In this document: one piece after another, positions 35,046-45,751 of the stretch
Position numbering within the stretch: position 1 is the stretch's first letter
Layout: each line of letters opens with the position of its first letter
Assembly: GCF_001625305.1 (NCBI RefSeq)
Contig: NW_017804009.1
Coordinates: forward strand, 1,802,202-1,866,201
Source: Branchiostoma belcheri
Lineage: Eukaryota > Chordata > Leptocardii > Amphioxiformes > Branchiostomatidae
Length of the DNA stretch: 64,000 bases
Reading direction: 5' to 3'
Translations under genes and position numbers: made by a program
The notes under the pieces: model-generated
The model's database searches: none
What the model saw: the letters and a program-made list of their open reading frames with translations, nothing else
What the model was told of the DNA's origin: nothing

Positions 35046-38000
35046 CTGGACCAGAAAAAAATGTTACAGAAAATTAGAAACATCGCATATTTTTGTATGT
35101 GTGTGTGTTAAACAGCGCAGCAGAAGGTGTACGGCTAGTGTGCATTAGCGCTAGTGCAGCCCCATTTGAATGTGTAAAACTTCATGTCTACAGTCCCATT
35201 TCGATTTTTCATCAAAGTAGATTTTCCAAACTGATTGTGGCAGTACTTAGTACCAAGCAGGTTAAATACAGTGTTTAACCTCCTTGTTTAATAGTACCAT
35301 GGGGTTAAAATACAGATCACTCCATGTTAGCACCGAAGTAAACAAGCAACAATTACGCGCTTGCGTTGAGTTCATGGCATTTAAGTGAAATAAGGTGCTA
35401 ATAGCTGCTAGTCGGTGACCTCTCAGCAGCTCTATGATTGGTCCCTGCTAGAAACGTACTGGATGTCGTATATTGTACACGGGGGGGGGGGTAATTTGGT
35501 TGGGGGCATGTTGGCCCTGGAGGCGAGAAATTGACCCGTGTAGACTCTGGAAACAGTCTGCCATCCAGGCCATGTTGTTCCTATTCACAAGATAATCTCT
35601 GAACAAATCCTCACCGAAATGCACCCGCTGTTTGCCGGAACTGCTGAGATGCTTGACCACGTAACTCGGCGTGTCTCCGTCAGCAGGGTTCTCCACAAAG
35701 TCGACGTTATACTCAAACTTCTCCGCGTCCATGTCTCCTACAAAGTCCTGAAATAAGTGGACAATTCCGGGAGAAAAGTATTAGTGTCTCACAAACACAA
35801 CAACAATGAATAAAATTCTGCTCGTAGAATTAAACACTGGTATCCAAATAAAAGACAAGTCGTTGAAGGTTATGAGATACACAAAGAAATTCTTATCATG
35901 AAAGCCAGGTTCAAAGAACATACACTGCCAAGCTCTGCCAGTTCGGAGATGTCACAACACATCCACATAGAGTCACCCGGACACTTTGTTTCACTTGACA
36001 CTGTAAAGATTGTGGACACTGAACAGGACAATTTCTTGAGAGGGGTGAAGGAGGTCATATACATCGCGGCCCATCACCCTTCATTGAACCGCAACGGGGG
36101 CCGACATCGTCTACCAGATACCTTTGACCCAGTGTTGACGTCACACTTCAAAGAAGCCACGTGGCAAGGTTCACTGGGTCAGTCTACTGAGGAAGACCAT
36201 AGTGACTGGCTGAAAGCTCTAGGTGAGAGAATTTTTTGTGTTGGACCAAAAGTTTTAATTTTAAACAAAGTAATTGTTCTTGTTGCAAGTGACTTGTTAG
36301 ATTTTGAACACTGTCAGACGTTTCAAGTAGCATAAACTACCTGTTCAAGTAGTGGATGCCATTTTTCAAAATCAGGTTCAATCTATCCGGCTGCTTGAGG
36401 AACAATTTCCTTGTGCAACAAATCGTTAAGATGAAATTTATGTTAAAAATGTTATGTTAAAAAAGTAAATCAATTATGTATACTAGTGCTTCCCTATATA
36501 CAAATAACTGAATGTGTTCAGCTGCCTTTGGTAAACCTTCTATTTCGGTAAAATCTTTTATGATCCTCTTTTACATGTCATCGTTGATATTGTCAATTTG
36601 CTGTTTTTTTTACTTGTTCCTGTTTTGTTATTACATGTCATCGCTTCAATTTGCTGTTTTGTTACTTTTGTTGTTTTGTTATTACAATTTACGATTGTAT
36701 GTACTCTTCTTTGTCAGTGGTCAGCTAAGTTTAGCAACCTGTTAGATTTACCCACCACTGTGTCCTGTAAGTTTCTATGTTGGTGAATAAAAAAATATTT
36801 GAAATAACCCGAAAACATGCTCCGTATACGTCATCATCATAGCTTGTCGCCAATCCACTGCAGTCAGTTCCGCGCTGCTTCATTGGCCTCCTGGAGATCT
36901 GTGTCTGTGCAGGTAGGACCAAGCCTGCAACCTTTCATCAGGTGCTGAATGTGGGTCCTCTCCACAGCTGCAAGTTGTACTGGTGGACTTGCCCCACCGT
37001 GCCAGGTTGTCCCCTGTCCTGGCCACCTTAGCCCTTGCCCGGTTCAGGGCGACCCAGTCCCTTCTGTGCAAGTCGGTCCCTGGGGGCAGTGTCTCGCTGG
37101 GGGGAGGGAGTGCCCTGTTGTTACTTGGGTGACTCTCCTTCCACAGCTCTATCCTGAGGGTCGCTGGTGTCATGCCCCCGAGGCGTCGGGCCGTCATGAA
37201 GCTGCGGCGAGACTTCAGTCGTCGGGGGACCTTCTGGTGTCCGTATAACGGGTGCCTAGGATCACTGAGCTATTTTTCTCGCTCTGTCCTTGTCTGGACA
37301 TCTCGTCGGATGCCAGGTGGGCAGATACTTGCCAGTGTGTGCAGTGTTGACAGGGGGGGTAGCCATCAGGTTACCGGTGATTGAGCGGCAGGCTCTATTC
37401 AGCTCCACATCAACCTTGGGAGCGCGGGGAGACCTCTCCCATACTGCGGCGCAGTACTCAGCAGTGGAGTAGCACAGAGCCAGTGCTGTCTGCTTGAGGG
37501 TGTTGGGGTCCGCTCCCCAGCTGGAGTTTACCAGGTTGTAGAGAAGGCTGTTGCGGGCAGACACCTTCTTCCTTAGTTTGGTGACGTGCTCTCTGAAGGA
37601 CAGAGTCATGTCAAGGGTGACACCAAGGTACACTGGGTGTGGGGTGTTTTCGAGTTCTTTTCCCTCCCAGGTGATTCTGAGTTTCCTCGATGCTGCGTGG
37701 TTGTTGAGGTGGAATGCGCAGACCTGGGTCTTCCCCGGGTTGGCGTTCAGGAACCACGTTCTGTAGTACCCCGGTAAAGACTCCAGGGCGTCTTCAAGTC
37801 GCTTCTCAATGACTTTAAAGCTTTTCGACTGGGTTGCCAGGCAGAGGTCATCTGCGTAGATGAACCTCCGGATGTTGTTGAAAGTCGGCTGGTCATTGGT
37901 ATATATGTTGAAGAGCACCGGAGCTAATACTGAACCCTGAGGTAGGCCATTCTTCTGTGTTCTCCACCTACTGCGTTTTCCGTCCATTTCAACAAAGAAT

Positions 38001-41000
38001 CGACGATTTGTCAGGAGCGACTCGATGATACGGACCACCTTGGTGTTCTTGGTTATGTGGGCCACGTGTACGTGTCCGTATACGTGAGGAATCCCTTTAT
38101 ACTTTTGGGCACCACACATAAATACTAGTAGGTAAAACTACTGAATATACGTGTCTGACATATTCTACAACGTGAATACAACAATGGACCACGTTTTAGA
38201 ATGCAAGTTAGGTCACACCGACTTAGATTTTATGGATGACACCCTCTGAAGATCCCCAAACTATTGCGCGCGGAGATTGAATAAAAAATTCCGGTCAAAA
38301 ATAAAAATGCTACCAAACCACAGGAATACAAATATGGTATTGTGAATTTGCGGCAGTGCATAGCGACGTACACGACAAACCAGCTCATGCTGGCTTTTTG
38401 CGTAATCTATGAGTCGGCACTGTACGTATGTACTGAGTTCTTCAGTCGTGGAGCTTTGGTGCCATCCTCCAGAGTTACCACCGGATCCGTATTGTCGCTA
38501 ACTACAATGGAGTACACAGGACTAGAGCCAGGCCAGACGTGATCCAGACGTGATTTTTTTGAATTGGCCAAAATCAATGCGCGCGTAGACGTCATTAATA
38601 AAATTAAGTCGGTGTGGCCTTACCTTATTGAAACGGTTGATGAGGTTGTCTCGCCATATCGGTGCCCACTGTTTCCCGTACGCCTGCAACAAGGTCTCCC
38701 GGTCTGTGTTCATGTCCAGCCCCAGCACAAACCTGTCAGCAGCTACAGTAAATGGGAAGGAAGTCTCAGTTCTTAGCTTTTTTTTCTCCACATTTATTTT
38801 ACCAGTATATATATCACACCCAGTGCTATGACCTGCTTTTCAGGTATCACTTGGTACATTAATGAATACTTACATACATACATACTCAATAAATACAGCA
38901 GGAAAACAAATTACTTATTTCATTTCATTTATTTCGAATTAAGCCTTTTAGCCCTGCAGGGCTTAAACATTACACTTACGTAATCACATACATGGAACAT
39001 ACAGCGAATACATTTAAAAAGACATAAAATACATCAAAACATCAACAATGGACACACAAATCGATATTCACAATTTAAAAAAAAATAAAAATAAAAACTA
39101 GAGGTTGAGGTTCATGTAACACTGTTTGCGACATTGATATGAAGCAAATAACGTGGAACACGTCTTCAGAACAAGTTAAAGAAAGCAGCCTTCATACGTC
39201 GATGAAGGTTAGACATCCAGGTAATACGATACGCCAAACAGCAGTTACTCAAACAACTGGATATGATTTTGAAAACGTCAGACGTTTCAGCTAGTATCCA
39301 CTAGCTTTCGCCAATGACTGAGAGACCAGAGAGGAAAGGCAGGTTGATAAGCACAAAATATTGATTGAGATGCAAATAAAGTGAAGACAATTTTTCGAAG
39401 TTGAAAATGGAACAAAAGTCATATCAATCAATAGTTTGTGCTTATAAACCTGCATTTCCTCTCTGGTCTAGATCTCTCAGTCACTGACGAAAGTTAGTGG
39501 ATACTAGCTGAAACGTCTGACGTTTTCAAAATCATATCCAGTCTCGAGTAACTGCTTTTTGGCTTCATACCCTTTAGGTTTGCCCGAATCTCTTGTAGCA
39601 TCTTCCCCTGCTCACTGAGCGGAATGTTACTGAAACTGTTGCCGAGGAACAGGAACAACTTTGCCTCCTCCCGGGCGGCAGCGTGCCGCACCCCGTCCAT
39701 GTACAACCCGCCGAACGGCTCCACGGTCAGACCGGGGTATTCCCTCTCCAGCTGCCGACCGCAGGACTCTATAAACTCTGTACGTGTGCATGTGAACATA
39801 CAGACTAAGTGTAATGCTGAGGTCCCATTTCCAAACCGGGGCCCGACCGGGCTGTTTTGAATAACGAAAAATCAACAATTTTTATCAAGAATATACGCAA
39901 ATGGTTTCATCCATCGGAAACGATGGACAACCAGAGGGTTTCATTCTTATTTTTTTTCAACTTTTTTTGTGCTTTGTTGCCTCTTATACCATATTTTTCG
40001 TTCCATAAGACTGCCTAGCCGGGCCCCGGTTTGAAAATGTGACCTCAGCATAAATGGGTGCGGAAATGTAGGTGTTACTGTAGCAGTTTGTTCATTTGTT
40101 TGTTTTTATTGCATATAAACAGTAGTGATGTAAGCGTGTAGTGAAATGAGCATGATTTGTCTGGGGTATTACCCGTACATTTGACAAATCATAATAATAG
40201 TAATAAATCCAATCAATTGTAAGACTGTAACGTTTTCCAGTATATACATGTACATACTATACAGCGTGGCACTGCGTAAAGGGTGCCCGTCACACACCCA
40301 GGAACTTACCTAGACATTGCCCTCAAACACTAGCCTATCATTGTTAACTGATGTTAAGGTGTATTCTGACGCCTACCATTTTATCCGAATTGAATCGAAT
40401 TTGGTCGGCTGTTGTTCGGGGAAAGGTTCTGGATGTGTGACGTGGGGCTTTATAATTGATAACAAGAATTCGTAGATCTCATACCTCCATGAAATGTATG
40501 AGTTTTCGTAAATGTTTTTTCTTTGTCTCATTGACTATGGAAATAAGGTCGTAATTAGCATAATCTAGTTAAATTTATGGTTTTCTAAATTCAAATGACA
40601 ATATTTATCGTGTAAAATTACTCTCCTTTGTCATACTTCTGGTTTTTGTATCTTTTGTCCTGAACATGTTATGGTCTTGACTTTTCAGTGACAGATAGCT
40701 TTTCTTGTCAGAAATAAGTGGTGTGGGTTTGGTTCCCCTAGCAGCTTGTTCTGGAACTGCAGGGGACTTTCTGGCGAAATCTTTAAAAGCCAATAAGTCC
40801 AGATAGAAACAACATATTTTCATCATTTTTGGTGTGTGGGTAGCTGAAAGAGGGTTGTACATATTTAAATGCAAATTATGCAAATGAGGACTTAATTTGC
40901 ATAATTAATGAGGAAACCATAATTATAGTGTTTTATATAATAGTATTTTATACATGTAATCTATTTAATCTGTGGCAGGCGGAACATCTACAGATACCAA

Positions 41001-42208
41001 TTATAAAAATGATGACCTAATTTGCATAATTTATGTTAAATTTCTGTGACGCCTTATTGGTGAATGATGGGAATTTTATACCTTGTGACATGTGTAAGTT
41101 TCTTAAAGGTTAACACCACTATGCATATATTATGTTAATGTAGGGGTCATTCGCATAATCAATGAGGACATGTTGAAATGAAGTATGAGGAAGGAATTTT
41201 ATACGAAAAATATTGTCATTTGAATTTAGAAAACCATAAATTAAACTAGATTATGCTAATTATGACCTTATTGCCATTGTCAATGAGACAAATAAAAACA
41301 TTTACAAGGACTCATATATTTCATGGAGGTATGAAATCTCCGAATTCTTGTTCATGGAGGTAATAACTAGTAGTTCTATCCTAAACGATGGGGAAAAAAT
41401 GGGGTTCGATACACAATATAGAAGACATTTCTGCTGCGGCCCAAAACAGAAGTACCTGGAAAAGTTCTGTCAGAACTACTAGTCGACCGATGCAACAGTA
41501 GTTGCGGAAGGATCTAACGTCTAAGGTAAGGTTACCCTTCGCCATATCCACAGGCACAAACGTGAGTCTTCCGCGTCGCTTCCGCATAGCCTCGATAACC
41601 AGGCGCGTTTTGGAGGACCCTCCGCTGCCGAGATCAACGAGAACGGCTGAGAACGAGACTTTGGCGACGATTTCGTCTGCGTGACCCTGAAGTATGTTGA
41701 ACTCGTGTTGCCAGCTGTTGTAGGTCTTTGAGTTCTGTATCAGTCTGAAGAAATAAAACGAACAATGAAACAAACAAAAATCTGCGATTACAAACAACCG
41801 GAAAGTATATATAATGCATAATAATCACAACGACTGCTGACAATTTCAGACATCAAACTAGCAATGTTAGCAGAAACAGATGGGTGATGGAACAGTTAAA
41901 ATGTACAAATATATGTGCAATAAAGTTCTTTTCATAATCAGGGTTAGAAGCTACGGCGAATGGATACCGCTTGGCCAACTTGATACTGACTTGTAGTCAC
42001 CTAAAGATCTGCCTGGAGATTACGAAACAGGACATTATTACAAAGAGAGGTGACAAAACTAAACGTGAGAGAGAGAAAGACCATGCGTGTGTGTGTGTGT
42101 GCGTGCGTGCGTGTGTTTGTGCGTGTTCCTGTGTGTGTGTGTGTGTGCCGTGTGGGTGCGTGTGTGGGTGCGGGCATACGTATGTGTGCGTGTGTGTATG
42201 TGCGTGCA

Positions 42209-42254
<46 letters not shown>

Positions 42255-42634
42255 GTGTGTGTGTATGCGCGTGCGTGTATGTGTATGTGTGCATGCATGT
42301 GCGAGTATGTGTGTGCCGTGTGCGTGCGTGTGCGTGTGTGTGCATGTGCAAGTGCACGTGTGTGTGCGTGTGTGTGCGCGCGCGTGTTTGTATGTGTGTG
42401 TGTGTGTGTGTATGTGTGTGTGTGCGTGCGTGCGTGCGTGTACGTAAAGCATACTCACTCCTCACACATCTCCGACCCGCGTGTGTCGTACACGTACCAC
42501 TGCGGCACGTATCTGCGTGATGACGTCAGGCTCTTTATCACTGACATCAGCTCATCGGAAACGTCATCACGGTTGATGACGTACTCGTCGTTACTTACGT
42601 CAGTGATAACGTCACTTGTTTGTCCATTCATCAT
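34843..42634 (-). CDS. EgtD-like SAM-dependent methyltransferase (six exons, complete)
   Basis: Exons 42634-42459, 41744-41536, 39777-39571, 38742-38624, 35747-35615 and 35045-34843 on the minus strand, all GT-AG with matching phases (2, 1, 1, 0, 1), sum to 1047 nt: 348 aa plus stop. The family (EgtD, 'histidine-specific methyltransferase' domain) trimethylates histidine to hercynine for ergothioneine. Visible motifs: [18 protein letters not shown] (start), [11 protein letters not shown] (96-106, SAM binding), PVDMAK (123-128), [11 protein letters not shown] (169-179), LGLDMNTD (204-211), [10 protein letters not shown] (218-227) and GEKIYFYE (293-300). Asn179, Tyr219 and Glu300 match histidine-pocket positions as I recall them for bacterial EgtD; the usual TRTE is WQHE here (70-73) and three extra residues follow Glu300. 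It stands alone, with no EgtB domain. Cytosolic, no signal peptide. The family call is firm, histidine as substrate is not. Confidence 0.85.
35615..35747 (-). CDS. EgtD-like exon 5
   Basis: Acceptor 'tttcag' before 35,747 in phase 0 ([15 protein letters not shown]), donor 'ttcg|gtgagg' in phase 1. The open frame running on past 35,615 is intron. The nearer AG at 35,738 was not used because its phase does not match exon 4. Confidence 0.82.
35898..36335 (+). pseudogene. Penelope-like retroelement endonuclease (GIY-YIG) C-terminal fragment
   Basis: The conceptual protein has the conserved tail of Penelope-like elements: [36 protein letters not shown] and [14 protein letters not shown]. This is the end of the GIY-YIG endonuclease that nicks target DNA. 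No reverse transcriptase remains upstream, so it is a 5'-truncated copy. It lies antisense in intron 4 of the EgtD-like gene. Its 3' flank ('ctgaggaagaccatagtgac') matches 3,895-3,915. The last 60 residues of the open frame are probably 3' untranslated element sequence. Confidence 0.75.
36336..36825. other. Intron 4 stretch, AT-rich, no feature
   Basis: T-rich, with two direct copies of 'acatgtcatcg' (36,574 and 36,634); nothing else recognised. Confidence 0.45.
36826..38119 (-). pseudogene. Non-LTR retrotransposon reverse transcriptase, 5'-truncated and broken
   Basis: 37,262-38,119 encodes the central and C-terminal reverse transcriptase: [29 protein letters not shown] (the catalytic YADD box is present), then the thumb region. 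Stops and a frame change near 37,200-37,262 separate it from a second open block (36,880-37,197) with the typical C-terminal [10 protein letters not shown]...RWG and a CSC zinc-like motif. The endonuclease and N-terminal RT are missing. Same strand as the host gene, inside intron 4. A dead LINE-class copy of the jockey/CR1 type; the exact clade is not determined. Confidence 0.85.
38211..38619. mobile_element. TIR element (GGCCACACCGACTT family) abutting the exon 4 splice donor
   Basis: 409 bp, ends 'ggtcacaccgacttagattt' and inverted 'aaattaagtcggtgtggcc', flanked by TTA at 38,208-38,210 and 38,620-38,622. Internal 'gccatcctccagagttacca' matches the inverted copy at 53,962-54,293. The right TTA is read as TAA in the GTAAGG donor of EgtD-like exon 4. 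Confidence 0.88.
38624..38742 (-). CDS. EgtD-like exon 4
   Basis: Acceptor 'ttactgtag', phase 1; donor 'aataag|gtaagg', phase 0. It encodes [37 protein letters not shown]: the post-SAM-site strand and the helix that carries the substrate-pocket tyrosine. The next AG ('gctgacag') would break phase. Confidence 0.85.
38915..39115 (-). mobile_element. Non-LTR element 3' end fragment
   Basis: Read on the minus strand it has 'gccctgcagggctaaaagg', 'aataaatgaaatgaaat' and a short ATGAA-type tail, a common LINE 3'-UTR end. No coding part remains. It lies in intron 3. Confidence 0.5.
39196..39562. repeat. Palindromic Penelope-like repeat end, in EgtD-like intron 3
   Basis: Same family as 12,152-12,585: both arms carry 'gacgtttcagctagtatcca' or its reverse complement, with inverted 'gatgcaaataaagtgaagac' toward the centre. 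The right end ('actgctttttggc') stops 7-8 bp from the exon 3 donor. Confidence 0.75.
39571..39777 (-). CDS. EgtD-like exon 3
   Basis: Acceptor 'cacgtacag', donor 'aaagg|gtatga', phase 1 at both ends. It encodes [19 protein letters not shown], the GGLY motif and [18 protein letters not shown], equivalent to the family's LFLGSTIGNF. Confidence 0.87.
40465..41352. mobile_element. Long-TIR element in EgtD-like intron 2
   Basis: About 140-bp inverted ends: 'tcatacctccatgaaatgta' ... 'aattcaaatgacaatattt' on the left and the reverse complement on the right ('ggaggtatgaaatctccgaa'). The interior holds a copy of the 'gcagcttgttctggaactgc' repeat. No transposase is visible. Confidence 0.75.
41536..41744 (-). 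CDS. EgtD-like exon 2: SAM-binding motif I
   Basis: Acceptor 'attttcttcag'-like (41,745-41,751), phase 2; donor 'gaagg|gtaacc', phase 1. It encodes [32 protein letters not shown] and [10 protein letters not shown]. Confidence 0.88.
42080..42443. repeat. GT-rich microsatellite in EgtD-like intron 1
   Basis: Over 350 bp of GT with GC and AT interruptions, ending 16 bp from the exon 1 donor. It yields long Cys/Val or His/Thr open frames in most frames; none is real. Confidence 0.95.
42459..42634 (-). CDS. EgtD-like exon 1 (start)
   Basis: Start at ATG 42,634 (MMNGQTSDV), with A at -3; an in-frame Met further up (42,736) is followed by unrelated sequence and is not used. Encodes [18 protein letters not shown], the family's N-terminal signature. 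Donor 'gagga|gtgagt', phase 2. Confidence 0.8.
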
Positions 42635-42989
42635 CCTTGCTCTACGTAGAGAATAAAACATAATATAATTACAAATCCACATGAAATCCCCTATACAATT
42701 CAGATTGACTTCATGTAAACATTCTTCTAAGAACATTTTCTCAATTTCTCACCATTTATTACATTTTGGTGACCTAAATTCTCAGTAACTAAAACATTAT
42801 TTGTTATTGTTACTTGTTGGGCCGGCTACTCTCTTCTTGCAGCTGAGGAGCTTAAAACTATATGGGCTTAATCGCAAGGGTCTGGAGTGGCTGACATTCG
42901 GCGCCAACTCAGTTGACCTTAATATGACCCCGGGTTCGGCCATAGGAATGTAAGGTTTGGACCAGTCACACCGATAAAGTCCCCTGCAT

Positions 42990-43240
42990 TATATTTATTC
43001 TTCTTCTTCTTCTTGATACTCTCGAAAAACCCCTACTGGGGTATCACTGAGAGGGGGGGGGGTTACGACGGACTATGACTGCGCGGCCAGGAGTCCGGCC
43101 TTAAAGGCCTCCACTCTCTCGGCTTGTACTAACTGTCCCGGCAGCTAATTACACTCTTTTATTGTTTGTGGCAAAAAAGAAAATCTAAAACAGTCTGTTT
43201 TGGCAGATATTACTTGATATTTATATTCATGACTAACCCC
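42990..43240 (-). pseudogene. Non-LTR retrotransposon 3' end with GAA tail
   Basis: On the minus strand it encodes the end of a reverse transcriptase ORF (QTIKECN, stop, LPGQLVQAERVEAFKAGLL), then a short 3' region and a (GAA)5 tail. The W of the usual WN is changed and one stop is present. The 5' side is cut by the 16-bp repeat block at 43,243. Confidence 0.6.
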
Positions 43241-43242
43241 TG

Positions 43243-44830
43243 GTGGGGTCGGCCCTATGTTACGACAGCCCTATGTTACGACAGCCCTATGTTACGACAG
43301 CCCTATGTTACGACAGCCCTATGTTACGACAGCCCTATGTTTTGACGCCCCCTTTTTTCAACGTGATTATGGCTATGTTCAGACACCAAATGATAAATTG
43401 TAAATGTATGGAGTGTAATGATCTCGAAGAAAATGTTCACGTAATAAATTGTCACTGACAGTGTTTCCGCCAGACTGCAGCAGAGATCCTGAGAGGCCGT
43501 CCAGTTGGGAAGGGCCGGGTCGCGAATTAATTAACTAAGGGAACACGTCGCGAAAATTAATTGAGGGGGCGGGGCATTTGTTTACACTTGTTAACAAGTT
43601 GAAACTGTCCACAAGCATTCCACATTTTTTTGACATTAAAAAAAAAACACTGCTACAAATGGCAAACGTATCGCCAGTAATACTTAATTAGGACATTCTG
43701 CTGCAAAACTCCGAACATCGGCATCATTTAATTGTAACCTCCAGTGGCGCCTGCGATAGCCGGATTTTAATAGTGAAGAGCCTTGCTTCGTCCGTACTTC
43801 TTCCGTACTAGCAACATTTCCGGTGTAAAGAAGTGTCATCTTATCTCTCATACACGAGACAAATTTTGAAAATAACTTGGCTGTATCGTAGCTTTCATTG
43901 CTGTTTTATTCAACAAAAGTGCTCCTTGGTTGTAAAATGATCACTCATCTGTTGTCTCCAGTACAGTTTCAAATGGTAGCGTGATCGTAGCGTGCGAAAA
44001 ATCGGCGTTAAAGGTCAGAAAATCGCTGGAAAATAACTTGCATCACACATTCGCTACCTCGCCGTAGAAGAAAATACGCGCATTTTCTCATTAATATAAT
44101 GCTAATATGTAAGTAGCAGCGTGAACTCTACACTCTGATTCGTTGACCTCATATGACCTGCGCTCTGATTGGATAGAGCCATCTTTGCAGAGCTGCAGTT
44201 TGTTTGTTGGCGAAGAGAGTTACACTACGCTACTTTCTACGGTGTTTCTACCACTACTTAGTAACACTCCATTAAAGAAATTCATTATTAAGAATTTTTG
44301 GGAAAATGTATGTATCCATATTGAGTGGTGCCTTTTCAAGCAAGCCGGAAGTGTTAGCGAACCGCGGCGTGGATAGCGAACTGCGGCGTGGATTTTCATG
44401 CAACCCGCCCGCTACAAGACCATCAAAAACGTAACTCCTAAAAGAGAATTTTCAAATCCGAAATGATTTTGTTCGATGAGAAATATTTGTGGATACATTT
44501 TACCGGATGGAAACTTGAAAAACTGGCTTTAATGAGATTAACGTATGCGAAAGGCGCCGACATCAATTGTTCGTCAGCATATAACAATAACAATAGCTGT
44601 TGTAACATAGGGCTGTCGTAACATAGGGCTGTCGTAACATAGGGCTGTCGTAACATAGGGCTGTCGTAACATAGGGCTGTCGTAACATAGGGCTGTCGTA
44701 ACATAATGCTGTCGTAACATAGGGCTGTCGTAACATAGGGCTGTCGTAACATAGGGCTGTCGTAACATAGGGCTGTCGTAACATAGGGCTGTCGTAACAT
44801 AATGCTGTCGTAACATAGGGTATGAACCCC
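43243..44830. mobile_element. Putative element bounded by inverted 16-bp minisatellites
   Basis: Left boundary: six copies of 'ccctatgttacgacag' (43,255-43,342). Right boundary: about 14 copies of the reverse complement, 'ctgtcgtaacataggg' (44,597-44,822). Outside them, 'cccctggtgggg' on the left and 'aacccccctggta' on the right are roughly inverted. The interior is unique, with no transposase and a GC-rich block near 43,480-43,580. Confidence 0.6.
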
Positions 44831-45094
44831 CCTGGTACGCCTATGGGTTTAAGATATTGTTCCGTTTGAATATTGATATGTCCAAGAGCAATTTTGTATA
44901 AAGATATCAAGCGAGCGGTTCTCCTTCTGTCAACAACTAACGGCCACTGGAGGCGCTATTCAATAAGGAATAACAGCACCGTCACATTTATCGTGGATTG
45001 TATGACTTACGTGCCATACCTACAGATTTTTAGCAGGTTGTTACAGAATCAACCACTGACAAGGATGTAACTTAACAGACACGAACAGCAAAAG

Positions 45095-45370
45095 CCGGCC
45101 TCACTGAAGCAAAACTCACCCGACCAGTTTAGACAATCAGCAATGCAGAATCACAGAGTTGGAAATTTAAGTTAATATTTACGTATTAGTAAAATACATT
45201 CATCGTACGGGTTTTCAAGCAGATGCAGGTTGTGACAGAATCAACCACTGACAAACATCTTGACATTTTTTCACGTACAGCCAAAGTCGTATTCACTGAA
45301 GCTGAACTCACCCGACTAGTACAGACAATCAGCAATGCAGAATTTCAGAGTTGAAAAAAAGACAAATTAT
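45095..45370. repeat. Dispersed repeat 'actcacccgac'
   Basis: Two direct copies of 'gaagc..aactcacccgac' + 'agacaatcagcaatgcagaa' (45,105 and 45,297). A third is at 59,610-59,660. Confidence 0.6.
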
Positions 45371-45639
45371 TTTGCAAAAAGCGGCAATTCCCAGTTTTTT
45401 TTCATCAAACGTCAAGACCATTGCTTGGATTTTATGTTTTGGTGACTAGATTTCGTATCAAGGAATGAAGTTCAGTCACTAAAACATGATATTCGTAAAC
45501 ACTCATTATCGCCGTATAGCTTTGATGCCGTGGAGTTTTCAAGTAGGATGTGATAGAATCAACCACCCACAAAAACTCAATACAGTTGTTTTTTTTTTCC
45601 ACAAGACACATACAGCTGGAATTTTGAGGACACATGTGA

Positions 45640-45725
45640 CTATTAAAAAAACAAGACAGGTACAAGTGAAATTTGGAGGACAGACAGGACAATCTTAAGA
45701 AACAAGGTACAGGTGAAATTTAGTG
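45640..45725. repeat. Two units of the 57-bp repeat family (inverted)
   Basis: 'aagacaggtacaagtgaaatttggagga' type blocks (27 bp motif given here in part: 'ggtacaagtgaaatttgg') are the reverse complement of the arrays at 55.3 and 56.8 kb. Confidence 0.6.
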
Positions 45726-45751
45726 GACACTATTCAAAGAGAGCCCACAGT

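Noticed and set aside
37172..37777. Plus-strand frames over the reverse transcriptase remnant
   Set aside because: Antisense to recognisable RT motifs (GLPQGSV, YADD).
36880..38119. An active retrotransposon
   Set aside because: The N-terminal half is absent and stops separate the RT from its C-terminal block.
42000..42450. Long Cys/Val- and His/Thr-rich open frames on both strands
   Set aside because: They are translations of a GT microsatellite in EgtD-like intron 1; every frame is open because the repeat has no stops.
44438..44910. Repeated MLRQPYVTTALCYDS-type frames
   Set aside because: Products of the 16-bp tandem repeat, present in three frames at once, with no gene signals.
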